From the NCBI GenBank assembly GCA_013399695.1, contig VXAU01002430.1:126007-190006 (forward strand): DNA of 64,000 bases, read 5' to 3'. The stretch comes from Formicarius rufipectus (Eukaryota; Chordata; Aves; Passeriformes; Formicariidae). A program made the translations under genes and the position numbers. Below, piece after piece: positions 10,661-22,800 of this stretch. Below the pieces are notes generated by a model. The model was not told the origin of the DNA. It saw nothing but the letters and a program-made list of their open reading frames with translations, and ran no database searches. Each line of letters begins with the position of its first letter. Within the stretch, counting starts at the first letter, position 1.

Positions 10661-13600
10661 CCATTAGTGAGAGCAGAAACACACGGATACACGGTGAGAG
10701 GAACGATGCTCATCGGAGTGCCGCAGCTGGAGCCAAATGGTGCTCCCGGGCCCGGCACTGCCACAGGAGCCCCACACAGTGAGACGTTTCCTGGGAAAGG
10801 GAGAGGCGCTAAGAGAGGACTTGTGGGCTTGAGAGGCCTTGCCCAGGGGGTGTTCTCAAGGTTTCAAGCCTTGAAAATGGGTTTCAAAGCAATACTGGGT
10901 TAGGAGTACTAATGGAATTAAACTCCTGTGGGTTCCACTTGGATTTGAGCTAAATCCTCAGAAATGGGGTTGACAAGCCCTGCTCACCCGACCCCTGCAC
11001 AGAGCTGAGCCTGGAGGAGGTGACTCTCCTAAGGAAGAAGTGGGAACCACATACACCAGCCAGGAAACGAGAGCAGAGCAGGAGCTGTGGGTGCCTGGTC
11101 AGCCTCACCTGAGCCAGGAGAAAAGCTACACACCCAAAATCCTACAGGAGATGGAAAGACACACGTTGTGGCCTGCCCCAAGGTCCCCTCAGGCATGGGG
11201 ATGGTGTGAGGTGGGGAAGGACTGCCCTTCTGCAGGCCCTGGGGCACTGAGGGGTGTGTGTGGCTCTGAGCTCTGCCCAGGCGGTGCCACAGTGACCAGA
11301 GGATGGCCACGCTGCAGTGGCTGTGGTGGCCCTGCCCACAGCAAACCCCTCAGCACGTGGGGGGAACGAGGGAAGCACAGTCTGACTGTCCATACAAGTA
11401 CGAGGGCCATCTTTAGGGAAAAACCCCTCAGAACACCTTCCTACCTACTGCTGATGGAGGAACACAGGACTTAATGCAACTATTTCCCATTTGTTCCCAG
11501 CTGCATCACTGTATGATCCATGCAGGAACAGTTTCCCCTCTCAGCAGCTTCTCCAAGAGTCTTTGTTGAGGTGCAGCCTCACTGACTGCACTAGTTTCTT
11601 CTGGGACAGCTGCATGGGAAGATCAAATGACAACACTACATGGCAGATGGAGACACCCACCACAGCTCCAGACCCAGCAGACACCACAGTGCTTTCCTGA
11701 CATGGCTGAGCCAGAGTGGGAATGCCTGGGTAAAACTGTGGTCTCCCACTGGAACTGTGGCCAACTCCAGGTCCTGGTTGTAGCAATGGAAACGAGTTCT
11801 CCAGGGCTGTCCACCTCAGCAGGGTTAGCCCAGGTTTCCATGGCATAACTGAGCTGTTCAAATTTCACAGGTGTTTGCATGTAATGGATGTATATTTGCA
11901 TCTAATAAATATATATTGCAAAGATTATCTCGTGCCATCAGAGAGGTGGTTTCCACCTAGAAACCCAACAGAGATGGCTTCAGGTCTGGTCTCTGGAATC
12001 AGCAGTGGACAGTGGCCAAAAGCTATTTCCGAGCTCAGCAAAGGAAATGGATGGCTCGAGTGCAGATCCCAGTCTCCACCAAAAATAAATTAATGAAGGC
12101 ATTGAACTGGCAGAGTGTTCTCTGTGCAACAACTGGAGCACTCAGGGACTCCATGGATTGATGGTGAGGCTGTCCCTGGATGAGGACTCAAATGCACAAT
12201 ACGAAGCTGTGGCAGCTCATGTATTCTATGAGCACCTTGGTCAAGACTTTCCACATCCTGACATGGTAAGAGCAGGTCTAATTAAAGCCTAGGCTCCTCA
12301 CAAGACTTTAATTTGATAAATTTAGCCTGGATTAAACTACAGACTTGTCTGTACTGGATTTTTCCAACGTTAACCACATGCCACACCTGAAATCTCAGCA
12401 TACACAGAATCAGAAATGCATTTACCTGCTCACCTCCCTGGGGCTGTGAGGGTTTATTGGCAGGACTCTGGGCCTCATTATGTTCATTATTTGTGCCTTA
12501 GAGATAAGTTGAGGACCTCTGTTTTCCTGCTGCAACATTATACACGCACCAAATGTGTTGTGCAATTCTGAATGAGAAATTTGGAGTTTGGACGTGCACC
12601 CAAAGCCAAATGAAATCAAAGGGACCCCTCCTTCTCCCAGTGATTCCAATGGCCTTTGGATCAAGCTTCCCCTTCTCCTGACAGCAATGCTTTCTTGTGT
12701 TTTAGATTATGCCTGGATAGGTTTTTGAAACCTTCTGTCTCTTATCTATGTGGGACCTTGCCAGAATTTTTTTCATCTGTCTGTGGTCTCTGTCAGCATC
12801 GACATTTGTTTCTGCCACAACAACAGCCAAATGAAGTGCATTGAACTTGGATCAAAAGTAATTTCAAGATCTTTCACTCTCTGGAAGAGGTTTTCAGATC
12901 CAAGTATTTTATAAAAATGACCTAAAGCTGCCCAGACAGCAGGCAGGGAAGCAGACATTCATTTCCAAGTCACAGAGGAATTCCAAAGATGAATTACCCA
13001 TCTCTGGCACAAGGACCAAACGAATATTGAAATTACAGCAGATTATATTGGATTAAATTATTTATGGCAAACCTCACCTCACCTGGAAGGCTCTGCAGCT
13101 TTTTTTTCCTGGCAACATGAAAACTGGATATTCCAATTCTTTGGTATTCTGTCAAAGCCTGGAAACATTTATATTTCCATTAAGCTGTGAACCTGCCCAG
13201 AAGACACCGTGGTGTCTGAGTTCGGAGCGTGATCACTGCGCCTTACAAAGTCCTCCCTAAAGGCTTTGAAAACGTACATGGTTCTGTCCATCACCACACA
13301 GGAGACGCAGGGTCTTGTCCCCAGGACAAGAATTTATGGAGCTCTCAGAGGGCTTTTATGACTCTGAACACAAACCATGGCATAATGGCCCAACCAGAAG
13401 GTACTTAAAGCCGAGGTCCAAGGAAAGGACCCGTCCTGGAGAGCGACCTCTGGGTGAGGCTTAGAAAGGTCCCCAGAGGTGCCAGTCAGGGGAAGTGGTG
13501 GGGAGGGCGGGTTCTGCTGGGCCTGGCACTGCTGTGTGTGCCCAGCCCAGCCCCGAGGTGGGCACTCCTGGCAGGGCAGGGAGGCGATGCTGCCCCGACA

Positions 13601-13755
13601 GGGCCCTCGCCTGGGGACAGGGCACACAAACAGCCCTGGAGATGCAAACAGAGCTCCTGGATGCAGAGCATCCCCTGGGAAGCCTCCATGGAAGTCAGGC
13701 AGGCTTTTCATTTGACATAGCACAAAACTTCTGCGAGAGCATATTAATGACAGTG
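10661..13755. other. Unique non-coding sequence, one candidate exon
   Basis: Ordinary unique avian sequence with no recognised repeat family. Its most coding-like part is 12146-12265 on the plus strand, listed separately. AT-rich patches at 12270-12360 and 13020-13080 may be minor conserved blocks. Confidence 0.35.
12146..12265 (+). other. Low-confidence candidate coding exon, 120 bp
   Basis: The segment is bounded on the left by CACTCAG|GG and on the right by CATG|GTAAGA, a good donor. It is exactly 40 codons in phase 0. The reading includes SLDEDSNAQYEAVAAHVFYE and HLGQDFPHPDM, which has a protein-like mix of acidic, aromatic and small residues. I do not recognise the protein. The acceptor has only a modest pyrimidine tract, no partner exon was found, and the frame continues about 13 codons past the donor before stopping. 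Confidence 0.18.
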
Positions 13756-13759
13756 CAAC

Positions 13760-13792
13760 TTTTTTATTATTATTATTATTATTTTTATTTTT
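13760..13792 (+). repeat. TTA trinucleotide microsatellite
   Basis: Repeated TTA/ATT units within a T-rich tract, ending in TTTTCTGCAG. Simple repeat. Confidence 0.85.
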
Positions 13793-14599
13793 TCTGCAGC
13801 ATTTGCAAAACTAAACCCCTTTGTAATCCCTTCTTTTATGCAGAACAGATTGCAGTTTTAAGCAGAGGCCCATAAACTGCAGGTTCAAAGAAACCTGAAA
13901 CTGAATTAGCATAAAAGCTGGAATTCTCATTTAGAGGAACAGCAAGGCAACTGCTCTGCAGGCAGTTTTATGATTAGGGTTTCAAATGGAAACAAAGATA
14001 AAAAGTGGGGCTCAGGGAACAATAGGGCTGTTCTCTCTTCCCTCTCCTTACAGCTTGGCCCTATAAAATACTAAGTGGTCTCCACTGCTTCCAAGGACAG
14101 AGTCTAGCCCAGATTTGCACATGTGGAGAGGTTGGATAATTTTCTGAGCCCATTTGCTGTACCCCAGAGAAATCCTCACTGTCCTACTGTGGGAAGCCAT
14201 TTGCCCCACAGGCTCCTCCAAACAGTGTGAACTACTCGAGGTGAACCCCACAGCCATCTTTCCTTGCCATTGACAACCATGAAGAGTGAGAACCCCCAAA
14301 CTGCCTCCTGGCTGTAACTTTTCAGTCAGAAAATACATGCATTTTATCTCTTCCTCTATAACCCTTCCTGTGCTTTGAATTCCCAGTTCCTAAATACATG
14401 ATGGAGCAAGGGCTGGCTGGATGCAGCTCCTGGAGACCTCTGAGCTGCTTCCCACACTGCAGCCTAACCAGGACCATAAGATCCTTGCACTGGGGAAGAG
14501 GATAAAATATAAATTCTTCCCCATCCACCATCACTCCTGTTGTACACTTCATAACTGCACCTCTTGAAAGCTGTGGCCATTATCCTCCCCTAGTTTCTG
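13793..14599. other. Unique non-coding sequence, nothing recognised
   Basis: Mixed-composition unique sequence without a repeat family, RNA gene or convincing exon. Confidence 0.4.
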
Positions 14600-15940
14600 C
14601 CTGCTAGCAGGTTCTGCAACTGAAGAAGTATTTCAAATTAATTTGTCTGTCAATATCTGGGTACTGAATCACCTAATAAGAGAAATATTTTTCATTCTCT
14701 TCTTCTCAGTCAGAAGAAGAGACTTTCTTAGCACGAAATAAAGCATCCATTACTGCGTGCTGGAATCCCATTCTGTCGTCCAGGTCGTTTTTAGTCCAGC
14801 AGATGCTGAATCAGCACCATAAACCAATCAAGTAATTTCTTTCATTTTCCAACATTCAAGCAAAATAATGAAAATCACATCTCATTCGATGAGGAGAATA
14901 TACGACAGAAATCTCTTCTTCCAAGGATAATTTTCAAAGAGGATGCCAAGGCAAGAAATACTGTTGCAAAACCGTGTAGCTAATGTAGGGGCTCTCCTGC
15001 TGAACAGATAAATTCCATTTCTGACTGTCATCTCATATTTAGATAGCAGATTATGAACAATAAATCTGTACCTTTAGCCAGCTTCTAAACCATGCAAAGA
15101 CATTAACTTGGCAAAAGAATGACCATTACTTTGATGAATGAAACATTCACCTAAAATATTCATGTACACGATGATAATGTCCAATTGATAACCAGAAAAC
15201 ACCCACCTCTCTGCAGATTTAAAGAACTGAGATGTACATGAGAGGAGTTATTATGGCTCTGTTAGGAGAACCAACAAATGAGGAAAAAAAAAAGAAAAAA
15301 AAAAAAGAAAGAAAAAAAAGAAAAAGCTTGATAAATATTTTCCATAACAAAACACAATTGGTTTCAGTGGGATCCAGCTCTGTTTCTCATTAGTTATCCT
15401 TCACTTGTCAGACAAGTTCCATATTTCACTGGAACCCGCTGAGTATTCTTTCTGGTTTGCTGGGAGAGTGGCCATACATTTAGCACGTTCCCTTTATGCT
15501 GTGTGTTTTCACAGGTCTTTCTTTAAAACACACTGCACACGCTTTTGCTCCTTTCCCTCAGGATAGAGGGTTTCCACATCCAAGGAGAGTTTAAAAGCAG
15601 GTAACAAGTCATCACTTTTGAAGCTGCAGAGCAACTGAAGAGGTGCAATAGCCCCAGCAGCCATTATCAGTGCCTGCCAGGGTGCCACGCTATCAACTTA
15701 TATGATAAAGCACTCAGCTGACACCAGAAAAATAATCATTCTCTCTCTCCTGCACCACCCCCTTTTTCACAAGGAGGCTTTTTACACTCATTAAATGCAA
15801 CCTTATCTCTGAAAGACTGCAATCCTCAGCAAATGACAAGTGTGCCTAATCTCATTTTCTGACAAGCGATTCTGACAGCACCTTCCTTTTGATTTCTAAG
15901 ACACGTAGCTAGACATATATTAATCTGTCAGTCATCGCCC
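14600..15940. promoter_or_regulatory. Cluster of candidate conserved non-coding elements
   Basis: About 1.3 kb of AT-rich, transposon-free sequence with stops in all frames. It is split by an A-rich low-complexity stretch at 15281-15326. Candidate sites include many AATTA and ATAAAT cores, TGACAG/CTGACA repeats (TALE-homeodomain-like) around 15840-15880, and TTATATGATAAAGC-type sequence near 15697. It resembles a long-range enhancer block upstream of the leftward gene. This is inferred from composition, with no alignment. Confidence 0.38.
15281..15326 (+). repeat. A-rich low-complexity tract
   Basis: Runs of A broken by single G residues, about 45 bases. Simple repeat. Confidence 0.9.
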
Positions 15941-16816
15941 CTAGGAAGGATGGAAAAAAAGGAGAGACAGAGATGAACATTTGTGAATGTGAAGGGAACA
16001 AGGCAAGAGAGGACTCAGGGTCCTTTCCTGGCTATTTTAAGCACTCAGCTGTGTTTCTCCACTCCTCCCACCCCAATGTGGCACCCAAGCCGCTCTTGTG
16101 CAGCAGAGCTGCCAACCTACCTGAGTGCTGAGGTGGCTTCACAGGCATTTCATTTCAGGTTTGTGGGGCCCAGCAGCTGTGGGCTGGCAGCCAGCTGGGG
16201 GGGATTTTAAGGTTTCCCCTGGTGTCAAAGGCAGCTGGGCTCTCCTGTCGTTCCTCTGCAGCTCACCTTTCAGCACTGCATAAAACCCAAGTGTTATTGC
16301 CACCACGGTGCTTATTTTAGCTACAGACATGGAACTTCCCAGGCCTGGTACTATGAAATGTTGAGCCTTAGTTCCAAATGTCCAGATTATGAAGTGCTCT
16401 GCACTTCCATTCTGCAGCAAGAAATGCTTTCTCATGGCAGTCAGTGCAGCCTCACTTGGCTTTGGTCACCAGCCTGGTTGGCACAGGTACAGGCAGAGAC
16501 AGGTTGGATAAAAGCAGCAAATCGGTGTCAGATCTTCACAATTTTGGATGAAGGCTCCGAGTGCTGTAAAACATCACAGCCTGGCAAGGTGCAAACTGGA
16601 GAGGCTGAGCAGGACTGAGTCCACTTGCATTTGGAGGCTTGGAAAAGGCAGGATTTGTAAGAACCCCTGGCTATAATGTGAGAAGGTGCCTTTAAAACCT
16701 GACTGTGTTATGGGGCCCTGGCAGTGAGCGGGAATTGGTGCAGCTCACCTGGGTCTGCCACTCAACAAGTGTGAAAAATCCAGACACTTTCTGCATGGTG
16801 TGTGACATGATAAACG
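15941..16816. other. Unique non-coding sequence, nothing recognised
   Basis: Unique sequence of moderate GC. No repeat family or convincing exon seen. Confidence 0.4.
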
Positions 16817-17047
16817 AAAGATTTAGACTGGATATTCAGAAGAAATCCTTCCCTGGGAGGTTGGGCAGGCCTTGGCACAGGTTGCCCAGAGAAGCTGTGG
16901 ATGCCCCATCCCTGGAAGTGTCCAAGGGCAGGTTGGATGGGGCTTGGAGCGACCTGGGCTGGTGGAAGGTGTCCCCGCCCATGGCAGGGGGTGGCACTGG
17001 ATGATCTTTAAGGTCCTTTCCAACCCAAACCATTCTGGGATTCTTTG
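16817..17047 (+). mobile_element. CR1 LINE 3' fragment (plus orientation)
   Basis: The segment begins with GATTTAGACTGGATATT-type sequence, followed by CCTTCCCTGGGAGG, the GCCCAGAGAAGCTGTGG block, TGGATGGGGCTTGGAG, and the terminal GGTCCTTTCCAACCC / CCATTCTGGGATTCT. This is the 3' untranslated end of an avian CR1 non-LTR retrotransposon. It is truncated at the 5' end, as CR1 copies usually are, with no reverse transcriptase left. It is a dead copy. Confidence 0.92.
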
Positions 17048-17499
17048 GTATGGATTGGTGAGCACAGGGCTGGGGGGTGGGAGCTGGTTGGTAGCTACAA
17101 AACTGCAAAAGGGTGTAAAATAAGTGAGATTCTCCAAATGGGACCCAAGGGAGGAAAGAGCTGAAATGAGGTGGGAGGCAGTGCACTTTGTCTTCCACAG
17201 CCCTATTAGTTATGTTCCTCAGGAACACACCTTCTCCCTCTTAGCATGTGAGTCATATTAATATTTCTACCCACCAAATGGTAAATGAGAGTGAATTACA
17301 GAGATTTACCATCTAGCATTTGTTTGCTGACCTGCCTGCACTTGCAGAGAGCCTCCCCAGCTGGCAGCACACCCTCCTGCCCAGCCTGGCCCAGGTCAGA
17401 TCCTCCAACTAAGAGCTCCTCTCCACCTCCTCTCCCTTCTGCTGTATTGTGTGGTAGTGCTGGAGAAACTTTATTGTTCATAATGGGATAAGGGGAAAA
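17048..17499. other. Unique non-coding sequence, nothing recognised
   Basis: Short stretch of unique sequence between a CR1 fragment and a candidate conserved block. Confidence 0.4.
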
Positions 17500-17810
17500 A
17501 AATCCAATGAAAGCAAAGTACAAAGGGGCTCCTCTGCAGTGCTTTAAAGTGATGCCATTTTCATAGTAATATAGTCATTAAGTACTTGTTTGATGGTGCA
17601 AAAAAGTAGGCCAAGATCTTTGCTAATACATTTAATTAATCAATACCTGCACTAGAAGATGGGAACAATTAAAGTTTTCCTCTTCACTCAGACAAAGCAG
17701 CAGAAAGCTTGTGATCTACTTAAGGAGCCCGCCACTCAATGGGAAGATGAAAAGACTTCTTTAGTTTTACTTAAGAGCTGAAATCATGTTAATACTCCAA
17801 GTGTTTAGGA
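17500..17810. promoter_or_regulatory. Candidate conserved non-coding element
   Basis: An AT-rich repeat-free block including TACATTTAATTAATCAATACC and AACAATTAAAG, that is, homeodomain, TCF/LEF and SOX-like cores. The edges with GC-richer sequence are sharp. Inferred from composition. Confidence 0.3.
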
Positions 17811-18789
17811 GAAAGCCAGCAAATGAGCAGTGGCAGGGAAGCTGACTGCTGTCCCCAGCCTCGTGTTTCCACCCTGATGTCATCCTAACAGGAAGAATCA
17901 CAACTGTGTTCTGGAGTTCACTGAGCCTGAAAATAACCCTGGGGGTATTTCCTTGCTGTGCAGAACACGCTGATAACTGGGGCTACCAGAGACACCCCCA
18001 GCTCCTGCTCATGGGCCTGGGAAGGGGGAGTGGAAACATGACCCTGCAGTTTACATTTTTGCTGGGTTTTTATTAGAAAAGGGGTTTCTAGTTGCATCTG
18101 AACTTTTGGGTGGAGAAAAGAAGGGGTAGGCAGAAAAAGTTGCCTCCTGTGGGGAAAAGCAGTGGGAGGAAAGAAAGTGGGTAGATCAGTGGGCAGAGCT
18201 CTGGCTGGGGAGGGAGAGACTTCTCATCTCACAATGAGGGTTGCTGATATGGGCATCAAATAAGAGAAAATTGCCTAAAATCAGCCACAAATGCAGCTGT
18301 CCTTGGGGGACTCCAGCTCTGCCCTTGCAGCAGGGGCCACCAGCACCTGAGGAACAACACTTGCTTCTTTTCCACCTCTCAGGACCTCCAAAAACACACC
18401 TTGGCCATCATCCTGGTGGGCCACAGGCTACCAGTGTTGGCACATTTCCCCCTGCACCCACTCACTCGACGGTTTGGGCTCCAGAAAGAACTTTGGCCAG
18501 AGGTCTCATGGCACGAGGGGAGGTGCAGCCACAGGGGAGGAGACACTCCTTGCAAGCCAAGAGGCAGGACAGTGACCTGGTCACAAAGGACATGGTCGTT
18601 TCCCCCTCCCCAGGGGAGGAGCATCAAACAAGACCAATGCAGGCAATGCCAAACACTGAATGCTGCCCAGTTTCATCCTCTGGGAGAGCAGAACCTCACC
18701 CAGGACCTCACAGCCTTCTGTGATGGAACCATCACGGGCGTGGGCTGACCTCGCAGCACAAGGGAGAGCACAGGCACAGTGTTGTGTTG
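17811..18789. other. Unique non-coding sequence, nothing recognised
   Basis: GC-moderate unique sequence. Frames of up to 160 codons occur on the plus strand, but they show no domain and are not bounded by splice sites or a good start context. Confidence 0.4.
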
Positions 18790-18910
18790 AGAACAAATTA
18801 TTTTTTCATGCCATCATTAACAGAAATGTAAATGCAAATGACCTCATAATTTGTATCATGAGAACTATCAAGTTAATGTTGCAGCCGAACGAGAATGTTT
18901 CTCCCTGGTC
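18790..18910. promoter_or_regulatory. Candidate regulatory block with a perfect octamer
   Basis: A short AT-rich island in GC-richer surroundings. It contains ATGCAAAT (perfect POU octamer, near 18832) directly followed by GACCTC, a nuclear-receptor-like half site, and nearby CATTAACAG and TTAATG motifs. Function is inferred. Confidence 0.28.
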
Positions 18911-20779
18911 ATCATTTGGGAAATGCTGGAGATGGGCTCGTGTCACAGGGTTGAGCTCTTGTTGGAAATCTGCTGCCCACCTTCCCTCAGTATTAAACCT
19001 ACCAGGCACTTGGTGTGTCTAAGCCACTTGTCCAGCTTATGCCAGGGCCTCACTGGCACTTTATTCAAGGCTTCCAGTTGTCCTGTGCATCTTCCCCTGG
19101 GGCGCTCAGGGCACGGTACTCACAACACAACACCAAAACCAGCAGATGGATTCTGCTCTAGTCCAGCCTCCATCCACTCATCCAAATCTCTCCTGAGCTG
19201 AAGTCCTTGGAAAATAAAATCCCTCTAACACAAGAAACAATTTTCAGTGGCTCACAGAATGCTACTTTCCTTTCATTTCAGATTCTGACCAAACTGAACT
19301 TCTTTGTCTCTCAAGCTCCCTTGATCTCCTTCACTTTTAGCTGTCACATAAAGTCAATTGGCTGCACCTCTCTGCTTGATAAAGACAAGCCAACTGGTCT
19401 GATGTATCTTTAATGAGGAGTTGGGTAAGACATAGTCCAACAAGGTGCTCAACACTTTTGACCCTGAGCTAGCAAAGCACTTAAATAGCTGCTTAACTTC
19501 AAGCCAAAAGAAGTCCTTTTGAAGCTAATGGGGCTGCTTTGGCATTCAGGCTTCAGCACCGTTGTATAAATTTGGCTGGACTGGGGACAGAGCCTTTGCA
19601 AGGCTGAACCAGTTACTGAGAGAGCAAAACCAGTCAGAAACACACAGGCAACCTGGGGATATCCAGGGCTGCTGAGTCACAGGGCAACTGGGGCAATCCC
19701 TCCATCATTAATTAATTAATTGAGGTGCCAGCCCTGGTGCATGTAATTCTGTGTGTGGTGGTGCAGTGTTAGGGGGAGCAGGCAGGGTAATTTCTGCCCT
19801 CATGCAATGGTTCATAAATGGGGTGGAACACCTGAAGGACCTGCTGGGGTGAAGGTTTGGCCTTTGCTTCAAAATAAGTGTTGGACTCTACAAGAAGGAT
19901 GGGACAAATACAAAATAATACAAGCACAAATTAATGATAGGGAGGTCGTGGAGAGGAAGCTGAAAGAGTAAAATTGGTACCAAAGCTGAGCTGTTGTTCC
20001 TGAAACTGAGTTAATCAGCTGATCTATATCCAACCTGGATTATTCCAGGCATTACTGGAGATGTGCTTTGAGAATCCAATATAAAACATGAGAGACACAA
20101 TAAAACTTCAACCTGTGTTGATAATACAGTGATATGTTCTACTCCACATGCACCTCTAAGAAAGGCTGCCAGATCTCATCACCATTAGTTATTAATCCAT
20201 TTGTTCCTATAAAATCTTCTCATTTCCCCCCTGTTTTTCAGGAATTCACATTTTCTAAAGAGGAACTGATTTAATGTAGGGAAAAAGCTGCAGCGTATCA
20301 AAAAGTGAATGGGAAAATGGGTAAGGAGATAATGTTTGTTTAACTGGGAAGGAAGAGTTATCTTAGAAATATTTTACATCATTTAAAAAGCACTGAGTAC
20401 CATTTTATGCCTCTACCTGAGGAATAAAAGTCATAGTTACGAGTCCAGCTGTACATATTTCAATAGCAAAGCAAGACTGCAACAGATACATAGAAAAAAT
20501 TCCTTAAAAAGTAGCTCAAGGAGATTTTTCACGAGTAAGACACCAGCAACCTGAATTTTAATATAATCCTCAGCATTCCAGTGGAGCATTTTGCTCCCTG
20601 CGAAGTGCTGCAGGAAGCAGAGCTTGGATCATTCCCCCTCAGCCCTGTGCCACCTCCACTCTGCTGCCCCAGGGCTGTGCTGTCCATCACTCAGGGCTGG
20701 CCTGGCTTCCCGCTTCCATGGGCTCCACAACTGATGGAATGTGCCTGGTGCTTGGGGTTGTGGCCATTTATTTAGGAAG
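18911..20779. other. Unique non-coding sequence, nothing recognised
   Basis: Unique sequence. It includes a short ATTAATTAATTAATT homeodomain-like run near 19709-19721 and an AT-rich tract at 20030-20570. No exon, RNA gene or repeat family is convincing. Confidence 0.35.
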
Positions 20780-20990
20780 TTGTAGCTGATCTGCCACTCA
20801 CTACTGTGCAAACAACAAAGAGGAAGATGTTCAGCATTCCCAGGCTGAGCTTCTGTCTGTGCAATATTATGTAATATGAGAATTAAGTCTTTTTTACTTA
20901 GCAGCGTGTTGCAATATTATGCATTACATTGCCCAGGACTTACACAGAGAAGATGGTTACAAAGAGCTGCCTGAGCTGGTTTTATTTTAA
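20780..20990. promoter_or_regulatory. Candidate element with a paired TGCAATATTATG motif
   Basis: The 12-mer TGCAATATTATG occurs at 20860-20871 and again at 20910-20921, in the same orientation and 50 bases apart, in AT-rich repeat-free sequence. Downstream is GCATTACATTGC, whose ATTACAT is close to the first copy's TATGTAAT in reverse. The spacing is near five helical turns, which would suit paired factor binding. Regulatory function is inferred. Confidence 0.3.
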
Positions 20991-22529
20991 GAGGCCTTCA
21001 GACCAAAAGCCTCATCTCTGCCTTGGACCTGGCAGGGAGGCTCCAAGAAGTCACCAGGGCTCCCTATTAAAATACTGTTAGCACATAACAAGAGTTTTGG
21101 TCGTCTTTTTAGTTCAAACGTCGTCTGGGAGAGACAAAGAAACAAAGTGCTTGGGTCAGTGGAAATTTCTGACAGAGACTTTTCTTCCTGGCACACACAC
21201 AGGGACAACCCCACCAACTGTGTGGGGTTTGTGTTCCCCCCCCTGAATGACAAGGCAAAGGTCCCGATTAAAGGCCCTCGGAGGGGGGACACAAAAGATG
21301 GCCCAGGACTTCAAAGTCAGCACACTGCTGGCCAGCGGGGAGGGCCCTTTCTTCCCCCCTCTCTCCTTTTAACTCCATCTCCTGCTGGTCGTGGAGGGCC
21401 TTCTAATTGCATTTCACAGGGGCTGAACAAAACTGTGGTCTTGTCTTCCACACAGAGGATGTGGAGATGATGGGAGGCTTCAGAGCGGGAACAAAAAGGG
21501 ATTTATGGCGTCAGCCGGCCGTGCAGAGCCAAGGCTGGAGCGTTGGCAGGGTTATTGGCATGTCACCACGTTTCCAGAGGTGGACAAGCAGTGGTGGGTC
21601 TTCCTAGAAGGGCTGTGGCTGGGTCTCTGCTCATGGCTTTGAACTTGGGGCACCTGCAAACCCACCACGATCTGGGCCACTTTTGACCTTGCACGTGGCA
21701 GCAGCAGCAAGTCAGACACAACTGAAGGTGGTTGCCTTGGCCAGGGGAGGGGAGACCTCTCTCTCTTGTGCTGGAGAGGAAGAACCTCTGCTCACTGACC
21801 AGGTCTGGAGGTGGAGACTCTCTTTGGCAAATTGTGATCTTGATCGTGGCCCCCAGGATGATCTAAGCAGCCTAATTAAAATTCTCCTAGTTGCATCTAG
21901 AGCCATGAAGGAGAAGGTTTGGCTGAAGCCTGATGGATTTGTTGGAAGTACTGGGAAGTGGTCTTAGGGGATGTGGGATGGGAAGAAAGCTAGCACAGAC
22001 ATGGGGCATGATTTCAGTCAAACCTGGAACTACTCTGGAACCCAGCACTTGGCCATCTGACCTTCCATTCCTAGTGACAAAATAGGTCTGTGCTGGCATG
22101 CACAAACAAAGGCCCCTCTCATCCCAAAATTAAACAAGTCAACAAAGTGCTGTCCCTTTAATGCCTGATAGTCTCTCATTTCCACTCCCCCAATGAGATT
22201 GGCTTTCCCCTTCTTCATTTGCATTCCAATTCCAACCTGCAGCACATTTTCCACATTCCAGGATGAGCCACGTAGCTGTCTCCCCATGCTGCACAACCCC
22301 AGGCCCAACCCAATGCCCCAGAATCCCAGGAAGCTGAGTTTGTCCTGCCTTGCCTTCGATGAGGGCAGACGGCGGCAGCGAGCGCAGCCGTGGAGCTCCG
22401 AGAGGACCATCAGCCCTCCAAGGAGCTTGGTCAGTCCCTGCTGATTCATCCTGCATCTGAGATTGGGGTGAACACACCATCCATCCCCCAGTCCTTGCAT
22501 GCAGGGCCCTGTTTCTAACAGGAGCAGAG
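20991..22529. other. Unique non-coding sequence, nothing recognised
   Basis: GC-moderate unique sequence with many short frames and no recognisable domain. A short CpG patch (GGCGGCAGCGAGCGCAGCCG) lies near 22370-22390. Confidence 0.35.
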
Positions 22530-22800
22530 GGTTTTTTTATTTATTTACTACCTGACAATAGTGGAAAGCCTCATAGTCGCATCCGAATTATAATAAATGC
22601 ATTATAAATGAGTAAGTAGGAAACAGTAAGGAAATGATGTTTTACTTTTAAATGCTAATTATGGAGCCCTGGTGCAGTTAATGTGTAGGGTGTTCTGTCA
22701 ATTTTTAATGTTTATGCCAAGTGTAGTCTTCAATTTAACATGAGCTTTTAATCCTTTGAGTACTAAATTGCCTTTTAATGCTTGCAGCACAACATTGTGT
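22530..22800. promoter_or_regulatory. Candidate conserved non-coding element
   Basis: AT-rich block with AATTATAATAAATGCATTAT, TTAAATGCTAATTATGG and CAATTTTTAATGTTTATG, that is, homeodomain, POU-like and forkhead-like cores. It is free of transposons. Inferred from composition. Confidence 0.35.
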
